A DNA stretch of 64,000 bases, from positions 434,001-498,000 of the forward strand of contig NZ_JPDS01000003.1 in assembly GCF_000766795.1 (NCBI RefSeq). The letters are read 5' to 3'. Both the position numbers and the translations under genes were made by a program. Below the pieces are notes generated by a model, which had not been told where the DNA came from, ran no database searches, and worked only from the letters and a program-made list of their open reading frames with translations. Source of the stretch: Polaribacter sp. Hel1_85 (GTDB lineage Bacteria; Bacteroidota; Bacteroidia; Flavobacteriales; Flavobacteriaceae). Shown one piece after another: positions 58,236 to 64,000 of the stretch. The stretch's first letter is position 1; every line of letters starts with the position of its first letter.

Positions 58236-58550
58236 CTAATCCATTAAAAGATCATCGTACCAATCATTCGCTAAATCTTGCCAACCTGGATTTTCTTTCT
58301 CAAACAATTCAATTTTCCAACTTCTATTCCATTTTTTCAACTTTTTCTCTCTATCAATTGCTTCTTCAATATTTTGAAATGTTTCAAAATAGACTAATCG
58401 GTTTACCCCATATTTAAAAGTGAAACCTTTTTTAATTCCCATTTTATGCTCATAAACTCTTCTTTGTAAATCATTTGTTACACCAATATACAAAGTACCT
58501 CTTATTTTACTAGCTAAAAGATAAACGTAATATTGATGAATGGATTTCAT
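58236..58550 (-). CDS. GIY-YIG domain protein, copy A
   Basis: 104 residues, essentially a bare GIY-YIG nuclease domain of the YhbQ/URI type. The first motif is YYVYLL and the second LYIGVTNDLQRRVYEHK (the YIG part with the catalytic Arg), followed by NRLVYFETFQNIEEAIDREKKLKKW with the metal-binding Glu. Such small proteins are thought to act on DNA, but their role in Bacteroidota is not known. It lies in a tandem duplication flanked by R3 hairpins. It differs from copy B at about five residues (for example MKSIHQ and PGWQDLANDW). Confidence 0.9.
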   Translation of the reverse strand: MKSIHQYYVYLLASKIRGTLYIGVTNDLQRRVYEHKMGIKKGFTFKYGVNRLVYFETFQNIEEAIDREKKLKKWNRSWKIELFEKENPGWQDLANDWYDDLLMD

Positions 58551-58566
58551 ATTTAATTTTGAAGTA

Positions 58567-58674
58567 TGGATTCCCGATTTCTCGGGAATGACAAAATTTT
58601 TACTTTATTTCTAAAGGAGTAAATTTAAAACAAATTACTTTTAACTTGTCATTCCCTTGAAAAAGGGAATCCAG
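58567..58674. repeat. R3 hairpin pair, unit A
   Basis: Hairpins at 58567-58593 (GGATTCCCGATTTCTCGGGAATGACA) and 58649-58674 (GTCATTCCCTTGAAAAAGGGAATCCA), oppositely oriented, directly upstream of GIY-YIG copy A. The second has changed stem bases that still pair (CCCTT/AAGGG), so the hairpin is conserved rather than the sequence. Confidence 0.82.
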
Positions 58675-58777
58675 ACTGTTTCTTTTTAAAAAACTAAAAT
58701 ATTATTCTTAACAGACTTCAATATTAGATTTCCTATTTCTCGGGAATCCATAACAAATGTATCAATAACAATAAAAA

Positions 58778-59092
58778 CTAATCCATTAAAAGATCATCGT
58801 ACCAATCTTTAGCCAAATCTTGCCAACTTGGATTTTCTTTCTCAAACAATTCAATTTTCCAACTTCTATTCCATTTTTTTAACTTTTTCTCTCTATCAAT
58901 TGCTTCTTCAATATTTTGAAATGTTTCAAAATAAACTAATCGGTTTACCCCATATTTAAAAGTGAAACCTTTTTTAATTCCCATTTTATGCTCATAAACT
59001 CTTCTTTGTAAATCATTTGTTACACCAATATACAAAGTACCTCTTATTTTACTAGCTAAAAGATAAACGTAATATTGATGAGTGGTTTTCAT
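58778..59092 (-). CDS. GIY-YIG domain protein, copy B
   Basis: 104 residues, nearly identical to copy A (begins MKTTHQ; PSWQDLAKDW near the end). All GIY-YIG motifs are intact (VYLL, LYIGVTNDLQRR, the Glu of FETFQNIEEA). Since both copies stay open with few changes, the duplication is recent or both are under selection. It lies between copy A and the adenine deaminase gene. Confidence 0.9.
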   Translation of the reverse strand: MKTTHQYYVYLLASKIRGTLYIGVTNDLQRRVYEHKMGIKKGFTFKYGVNRLVYFETFQNIEEAIDREKKLKKWNRSWKIELFEKENPSWQDLAKDWYDDLLMD

Positions 59093-59108
59093 ATTTAATT
59101 TTGAAGTA

Positions 59109-59215
59109 TGGATTCCCGATTTCTCGGGAATGACAAAATTTTTACTTTATTTCTAAAGGAGTAAATTTAAAACAAATTACTTTTAATTTGTCATTCCCTT
59201 GAAAAAGGGAATCTA
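59109..59215. repeat. R3 hairpin pair, unit B
   Basis: Hairpins at 59109-59135 and 59190-59215, the unit-B equivalents of those at 58567 and 58649. A half-element (TTTCTCGGGAATGACA) follows at 59278-59293. Confidence 0.82.
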
Positions 59216-59304
59216 GACTGTTTCTTTTTAAAAAACTAAAATATTATTCTTAACAGACTTCAATTTTAGATTTTCTATTTCTCGGGAATGACAAAAGTTC
59301 TACT

Positions 59305-60927
59305 TTATTCAATTTCTAAAGAAGTAAATTGAAAAGAAGTTCCATCAAATAAACCTTTGTCAGACAATTTTAAAGACGGAATTACCAATAACGCCATAAA
59401 AGACAAACTCATATAAGGTGCTCGTAATTTGCTCCCCATTTCTTTGGCCATTTTATCTAATTCTGCATAGGCTTTCCCTATTTCTTCTGCTGATTTATCA
59501 GACATAATTCCTGCAACTGGTAAAGAAACTATTTTTTCTTCTGTTGCATTTACAGCACAAACTCCACCTCTATTTTCTATAATTAAATTTACAGCTTTAC
59601 AAATAGCTTCATCAGAAACTCCAACTGCAATAATGTTATGAGAATCATGACCAACAGAACTTGCAATGGCACCTTCTTTAATTCCGAAGTTTTTAATAAA
59701 AGCTATTGCTGGCTCATCATTTTTATAACGATTTACAACTGTCATTTTTAAAACATCAGTTTCTGTATTTGAAACTAAATTCCCATCAACAATTAAAGAA
59801 TTTGCTTCAATTTGATTAGTAACTAACTCACCATCTAAAGCTTCAATAACTCTAATTTTTTCAACGTTAGAATCAAATCTAAAATCTACTACTTTCTTTT
59901 TATCAGTGTCAAAATTATTCAACACTTCAAAATCTACAGATTTCACAAAACTTTCTCCGTTTTTAGCAACTAACTCTCCATTAATATAGGTTTCTAAAAC
60001 ATTGAATTTCTCTAAACTATCAACTAAAACAAAATCTGCAAAATCTCCTTTTTGTAATAAACCAACATCTAAACCATAATGTTTTACGGGATTTACACAA
60101 GCTGCTTGTAAAACTTTAAACACATCAATTCCTTTAGCAACTGCTCTTCCACAAACTTGATTTATATGCCCCAACAACAAATCATCTGGATGTTTATCAT
60201 CTGAACAAAACATCATATTTTCGAAATATTCTGGTAATAAATTGATTAAAGCTTCAAAGTTTTTAGCTGCAGAACCTTCTCTAATAATTACTTTCATTCC
60301 TTTTTGCAATTTTTCTAAAGCTTCATCATAAGAAAAACACTCATGATCTGTAGAAATTCCTGCAGAAATATATTTGGTAACATCATCTCCTCTTAATCCT
60401 GGAGCATGACCATCAATAGGTTTATTGTTATTTTTTGCATGTTGAATTTTGGCTAAAACCTCAGCATCATCAAACAAAACACCTGGATAATTCATCATTT
60501 CTGCTAGATATTTAATGTCAGGATTTTCCATCATCAACTTAATATCATCAGCATCTATAATTGCGCCAGCGCTTTCAAAAGAAGTTGCAGGCACACAACT
60601 TGGAGCGCCAAAATTGAATTTTAACGGAACTTTCTTTCCGTTTTCAATCATAAATTCTACTCCTTTTACACCTAAAACATTGGCAATTTCATGCGGATCA
60701 GAAACTGTTGCAACTGTACCATGTTTTAGAGCAATTTTTGCAAATTCTGACGGAACCAACATAGAACTTTCTATGTGAATATGTGCATCTATAAAACCTG
60801 GTAAAATGTAATTTTCTTGATTGTGATTTTCTTCTTTTATCGAAGAAATTTTTCCGTTTATAACTTCAATTTCTCCTTTAAAAATTCTTTTATTTTGTAT
60901 ATCAACTATATTTCCTTGTACAATCAT
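59305..60927 (-). CDS. ade: Adenine deaminase
   Basis: 540 residues, the usual length for bacterial Ade. It converts adenine to hypoxanthine plus ammonia in purine salvage. Amidohydrolase metal motifs: [16 protein letters not shown] (HxH), EMMNYPGVL with GHAPGL (His ligand), TDHECFS and [15 protein letters not shown] (catalytic Asp). The C-terminal Ade-specific domain has GVCAVN and LPVAGIMSD. Its last codons (FTSLEIE) are repeated in degenerate form at about 58140-58171, 58608 and 59150, evidence of duplications starting at this gene's 3' end. Confidence 0.96.
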   Translation of the reverse strand: MIVQGNIVDIQNKRIFKGEIEVINGKISSIKEENHNQENYILPGFIDAHIHIESSMLVPSEFAKIALKHGTVATVSDPHEIANVLGVKGVEFMIENGKKVPLKFNFGAPSCVPATSFESAGAIIDADDIKLMMENPDIKYLAEMMNYPGVLFDDAEVLAKIQHAKNNNKPIDGHAPGLRGDDVTKYISAGISTDHECFSYDEALEKLQKGMKVIIREGSAAKNFEALINLLPEYFENMMFCSDDKHPDDLLLGHINQVCGRAVAKGIDVFKVLQAACVNPVKHYGLDVGLLQKGDFADFVLVDSLEKFNVLETYINGELVAKNGESFVKSVDFEVLNNFDTDKKKVVDFRFDSNVEKIRVIEALDGELVTNQIEANSLIVDGNLVSNTETDVLKMTVVNRYKNDEPAIAFIKNFGIKEGAIASSVGHDSHNIIAVGVSDEAICKAVNLIIENRGGVCAVNATEEKIVSLPVAGIMSDKSAEEIGKAYAELDKMAKEMGSKLRAPYMSLSFMALLVIPSLKLSDKGLFDGTSFQFTSLEIE

Positions 60928-60949
60928 TTTTCTACGGTTTTATTAAAAT

Positions 60950-61000
60950 ATTCTCGATACAATTTTTCTTCCTTTGTCAGAAAAATCACTCGAACTGACA
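60950..61000 (+). repeat. Intergenic repeat R1, partial copy 3
   Basis: ATTCTCGATACAATTTTTC ... AATCACTCGAACTGACA in the 187-bp gap before ade; shorter than the two copies at 56.4 and 57.9 kb. Confidence 0.68.
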
Positions 61001-61114
61001 TGCTGAATTCTTTTTTCAGAAATCCATATCAGGTCAAGAAATTTTGCATTTTTACAAAATTTTATTGAAGTATTTCTAAAACAAATTTACAAAGAAAAAC
61101 AAGCGAATTAAAGT

Positions 61115-61663
61115 TTATTTAGGATAGATTACTTGATGTAAAGGAATATCAAATTGGTTAATATCTTCAATAACATCAATTGGTTGAAAGAAGTTTAATC
61201 CAATTGTTTTTACATCTTTTCTACATTCCGCTAAAAATCGATCGTAAAAACCTTTTCCATAACCAACTCTGTACTTTTTTTCATCAGAAATTAATAACGG
61301 AACAAATACTAAATCTATTTTTTTTGCGTCAATCTCTATTCCGTTTGAAGGTTCTGGAATTCCGAAAGAACTTACTTTCAGCTTAGTTTTTCTATCAAAC
61401 AAAAAATGAGTTAATGTATTTGTAGAAAAATCGCTTACACTAACAACAATCGCTTTATTTTTTAATAATAAAAAATCGATAATTGGATTTGTATTTAGTT
61501 CTAACAATCTTTCTATGGTTAGAAAAATATGAACTATTTTTATTGAAGAAAAGTCGAATTCAAAAACTTGCTGATAGATATTTTCTTGTAATTTTTCAAC
61601 TTCAATAGTTGATAAATCTCGTCGTTTTTGTTTGTATATTTTTCGAAGTTCTTGCTTTTTCAT
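61115..61663 (-). CDS. 5-formyltetrahydrofolate cyclo-ligase
   Basis: 182 residues. N-terminal MKKQELRKIYKQKRRDLS is typical, and the ATP/folate motif VGYGKGFYDRFLAEC lies near residue 133. It converts 5-formyl-THF to 5,10-methenyl-THF with ATP, recycling folate. It starts 1 bp after the stop of the YjbR-like gene, so the two are co-transcribed. Confidence 0.94.
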   Translation of the reverse strand: MKKQELRKIYKQKRRDLSTIEVEKLQENIYQQVFEFDFSSIKIVHIFLTIERLLELNTNPIIDFLLLKNKAIVVSVSDFSTNTLTHFLFDRKTKLKVSSFGIPEPSNGIEIDAKKIDLVFVPLLISDEKKYRVGYGKGFYDRFLAECRKDVKTIGLNFFQPIDVIEDINQFDIPLHQVIYPK

Positions 61664-61664
61664 T

Positions 61665-62033
61665 TTACAGTTCTTCTAATTCTTTTTGTAGTTTTTTGGT
61701 CAATCCTTTTACTACTAAATCGTAAGAATGATTAATGAGTTCTCTTGCTAAATCATCTGAAACATCACTAGAATTTAATGTAACTGTGTTCCAAAGTCGT
61801 TTGTTCATATGCCAACCAGGATTTACACCTTCATATTCTCCACGTAATTCTTCAGACCATTCTGGATCGCATTTTAAATTCATCTTCTGCTCACCTTTTT
61901 CCCAATTGTTTAAACCTGTAAGTAAAAACATTTTATTCATCACTTTAAAAACAAGTGTTACATCATCAAAAGGAAAATGCTCTGTTACACCTTTTTTTGC
62001 AATACAAAAATCTCTAAGTTGTTCTATGTGCAT
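61665..62033 (-). CDS. MmcQ/YjbR-family protein
   Basis: 122 residues. Family features: MHIEQLRDFCIAKKGVTEHFPFDDVTLVFKVMNKMF at the start, CDPEWSEELR in the middle and NKRLWNTVTLN towards the end. It has a double-wing DNA-binding-like fold; function is not established. First gene of a two-gene unit with the cyclo-ligase. Confidence 0.92.
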   Translation of the reverse strand: MHIEQLRDFCIAKKGVTEHFPFDDVTLVFKVMNKMFLLTGLNNWEKGEQKMNLKCDPEWSEELRGEYEGVNPGWHMNKRLWNTVTLNSSDVSDDLARELINHSYDLVVKGLTKKLQKELEEL

Positions 62034-62179
62034 TTTTAGTTTTTAGTAAAGTTGATTAAAAAATTATCTTACAAATTATAGAAAATAACAAAAAATCCAT
62101 CTTGCAGATTACAATTAATAAAAATGCTTCATATTATAAAAAAAAGTATCTTTATCTATCAAATTTACAATTATTTTTT

Positions 62180-63163
62180 ATGATGGAAAATGAGTTTTTA
62201 GATAATACAAACATAATTAGTTATTCTGCAAATAATTATGAAAAGACTGATTTCTCTGATGTTTCTCAGATAACTTTATCACAAGGCACTGATACTATTG
62301 AATGGTTAAACACCTATGGTATAAATTTTTATGATGACTTTAAAAAAATAATTTATCAGAATAAATTAGATGATTTTTTAATAAAACTTTTAAGTGAAGA
62401 AGAACATTCTAATAAAGTAATTTTATTAGATGATTTATTATTTATAACAACTCGTGTATTATTAACTGAAAATAACAAGTTAGATTCTGAACAGATGATC
62501 TTTATTGCTTCTAAAGATTTTTTATGGTCTATACAAGAAAGATCTGGTGATTATTTTGGGTGGATTCGTGAGCGATTAGAAGGAAATAAAGGAATTGTAA
62601 GAAAGAAAAAAGCAGATTATTTGTTATTTTTATTATTAGAATCTATTATTGATAATTACCAAGATACCTATCAAGAAAATGCAGAATTAAGTGCTCACAA
62701 GCTAAATTCTACACACATAAAACCTACTCCAGAATTCACATCACTTGTAGAAAAAAGAAAGCAGGAACTATTCAATTTTAAAAAAGCAACATTAAGCTTA
62801 AGAGATACCATTATTAAGTTAGAGAAAATGGAAGTTGAAGGTTTTGATGTAAAGTATTTTAGCGAATTAAAAGAACAAACGAGTAACTTAGTTTCTAATA
62901 TTGATTTTGAATTACAAGAGCTAGAAAGTAAGATAAATTTGATTTTTAGCATACAAGGTCACAGACTAAATGAAGTGATGAAAACCTTAACTATTTTGTC
63001 TGTAGTTTTTATTCCCTTGACTTTTTTAGCTGGAATTTACGGAATGAATTTCGAAAATATTCCTGAATTAAAATTTGAGTATGGTTATTTTATTCTGTTA
63101 GGAGTTATGATAATTATTACTATTATTTCTGTTTGGTATTTTAAACGAAAAAAATGGTTTTAA
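62180..63163 (+). CDS. CorA-family divalent metal ion transporter
   Basis: About 327 residues if started at 62180 (MMENEFLDN), which matches the family; an in-frame ATG at 62102 adds a lysine-rich stretch and is less likely. A large cytoplasmic domain is followed by the pair of C-terminal membrane helices (about 268-288 and 298-318) separated by the selectivity motif GMN (AGIYGMNFEN). It takes up Mg2+ or Co2+. Tail KRKKWF. The stop overlaps the convergent hydrolase by 4 bp. Confidence 0.93.
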   Translation: MMENEFLDNTNIISYSANNYEKTDFSDVSQITLSQGTDTIEWLNTYGINFYDDFKKIIYQNKLDDFLIKLLSEEEHSNKVILLDDLLFITTRVLLTENNKLDSEQMIFIASKDFLWSIQERSGDYFGWIRERLEGNKGIVRKKKADYLLFLLLESIIDNYQDTYQENAELSAHKLNSTHIKPTPEFTSLVEKRKQELFNFKKATLSLRDTIIKLEKMEVEGFDVKYFSELKEQTSNLVSNIDFELQELESKINLIFSIQGHRLNEVMKTLTILSVVFIPLTFLAGIYGMNFENIPELKFEYGYFILLGVMIIITIISVWYFKRKKWF

Positions 63164-64000
63164 TCATTCAAAAAACTCATTAAAACCTGTAAACTCTCTT
63201 CTGGATTTTCTTCCATAGGAACATGACCAGAATTTTCTAAAATAACTAATTTAGAATTGGGTAAAACAGCGTTCATTCGTTTTCCGTTATCTAAAGGAAT
63301 CCAGTTGTCTTTTGCTCCCCAAATTAATAATGTTGGTGTTTTTACGCTTTTTAGTTTCTCTAAATTTGCTTTTGCTCCTAGTTTAAAGTCCATTTTTGCT
63401 CTATCTATAAACGCTTTTCTATTACCAACTCTTAAAGCCATTTTATGAAAGCGTGTAACTAATTTATCCGAAATTTTTGTATCATCTGCATATACTTCTT
63501 TCACATTTTTTTTGATTATAAATTTTGGAGTTACATATAAAAAAAGTGAGTTTAAAATAGGCGTTTTTGCCATCTTAAAAATTGCGGGTTGTGGTCTGTT
63601 CGTTGGCAATCCACTTGCATCAACTAAAATTAATTTTTTTATTTCTTCAGGATATTCAGCAGTATAATTCCAAGCAATATTTCCTCCTAAAGAATTTCCA
63701 ATTAAATAAAATTTATCAAGCTTCATTTTTAATAAAAACTGACGCATAAAACGAGTGTAACTCTCTATAGAATAATCTGCATCTTTATTGGGGCCGGTAA
63801 TTCCAAAAGCAGGTAAATCCATTCTAATTACTCTAAAGTCTTTTGTGAGTTCTTTTGTCCAGTCATTCCAAGTGTGTAAAGAAGATGCTGTTCCATGAAT
63901 TAAAACAACAGGAAAGCCTTTTCCTTCATCTCTGTAATGCACCTGCATTCCATCTATTTCTATAAATTTAGAATGTTCATTGGCATATTCTTTTTTTAAT
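63160..64000 (-). CDS. Alpha/beta-hydrolase fold protein (5' end outside window)
   Basis: Visible frame of 279 residues from the window edge; the frame stays open to 64000 (IKKEYANEHSKFIEIDGMQVHYRDEG), so the true start lies beyond and the ATG at 63948 is internal. Alpha/beta-hydrolase motifs are LIHGTASSLHTW (oxyanion), LIGNSLGGN (nucleophile Ser), LLIWGAKDNWIPL (Asp region) and LENSGHVPMEENPEE (His). Substrate unknown. Its stop overlaps that of the CorA gene. Confidence 0.88.
   Translation of the reverse strand, partial: LKKEYANEHSKFIEIDGMQVHYRDEGKGFPVVLIHGTASSLHTWNDWTKELTKDFRVIRMDLPAFGITGPNKDADYSIESYTRFMRQFLLKMKLDKFYLIGNSLGGNIAWNYTAEYPEEIKKLILVDASGLPTNRPQPAIFKMAKTPILNSLFLYVTPKFIIKKNVKEVYADDTKISDKLVTRFHKMALRVGNRKAFIDRAKMDFKLGAKANLEKLKSVKTPTLLIWGAKDNWIPLDNGKRMNAVLPNSKLVILENSGHVPMEENPEESLQVLMSFLND

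Larger units (their letters stand above)
58199..59282. repeat. Tandem duplication, 2 x 542 bp, each with a GIY-YIG gene
   Basis: Unit A is 58199-58740 and unit B 58741-59282. The same landmarks recur 542 bp apart: CGGGAATCC (58199/58741), the GIY-YIG gene (58236/58778), the first R3 hairpin (58567/59109) and the second (58649/59190, here 541). Differences are scattered single bases. Each unit also holds TTTCTAAAGGAGTAAATTTA, a degenerate copy of the last codons of the adenine deaminase gene that ends at 59305. Confidence 0.92.

Noticed and set aside
58181..58417. 78-residue open frame on the plus strand
   Set aside because: It is antisense to GIY-YIG copy A and starts inside an R3 hairpin.
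58089..59215. CRISPR array
   Set aside because: The repeats are either 8-bp tandem units without spacers or long intergenic hairpins and one 542-bp duplication; no regular repeat-spacer pattern and no cas genes.
56422..61000. Insertion sequence or transposon in the repeat-rich part
   Set aside because: No transposase or integrase is found; only small palindromic repeats and GIY-YIG genes.

Overview
The window looks like a chromosome segment of a marine, algal-polysaccharide-degrading member of the Flavobacteriaceae (Polaribacter/Tenacibaculum-like by style; genus is inference). The DNA is very AT-rich. Promoters fit the Bacteroidota -7 element TAnnTTTG. Shine-Dalgarno sites are not evident. 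Many lipoproteins and type IX secretion (T9SS) C-terminal sorting domains are present, and there are two SusC/SusD pairs.

Layout. About 1-48,050 is one large polysaccharide utilization locus (PUL). The minus-strand units are: clan-A-like glycosidase + sulfatase + GH97 (cut by the left edge); two paralogous discoidin-domain putative glycosidases; two GH128 enzymes; a third GH128 with a ricin-like domain; and sulfatase + two paralogous secreted esterases. The plus strand carries a GH2 enzyme and then SusC-SusD-SusC-SusD-SusE-like. A decayed sulfatase pseudogene follows, then a LacZ-type GH2 (-), a sulfatase (+), a GH43 (-), and a LamG/T9SS protein with a 55-residue exported peptide (-). From 48.3 kb the window turns to ordinary chromosome: LUD protein, tRNA-Leu, M20 and M1 peptidases, a cyclophilin, BlaI/BlaR1-like pair, DUF4407 protein, PhnA-like protein, GNAT, two GIY-YIG genes in a tandem duplication, adenine deaminase, 5-FTHF cyclo-ligase, YjbR, CorA and an alpha/beta hydrolase cut by the right edge. 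That part is peppered with intergenic palindromic repeats.

The main find is a shared cis-regulatory element. Ten copies of a 27-bp motif (in transcription direction GYAACA-WWTNNA-CYCC-N5-TGAKAA) lie upstream of eight of the ten PUL transcription units I can define. In nine of the ten copies the motif ends exactly 21 nt before the -7 position, usually TAnnTTTG or TTATTTTG (22 nt in the tenth). This defines a probable regulon for an activator that is not encoded in the window.

How the genes may work together (inference): T9SS-secreted GH128 and discoidin enzymes cut a beta-linked backbone outside the cell. The two esterases remove acyl groups, and the SusCD pairs import oligosaccharides. Lipoprotein or periplasmic sulfatases, the two GH2 enzymes, GH97 and GH43 then finish the oligosaccharides. 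No GH16, GH17, GH117, GH127 or GH129 genes are evident, so this is neither a standard laminarin PUL nor a standard agar/carrageenan PUL. A sulfated, acylated, galactose-rich or beta-1,3-linked algal glycan is the best guess, and the substrate is unproven.
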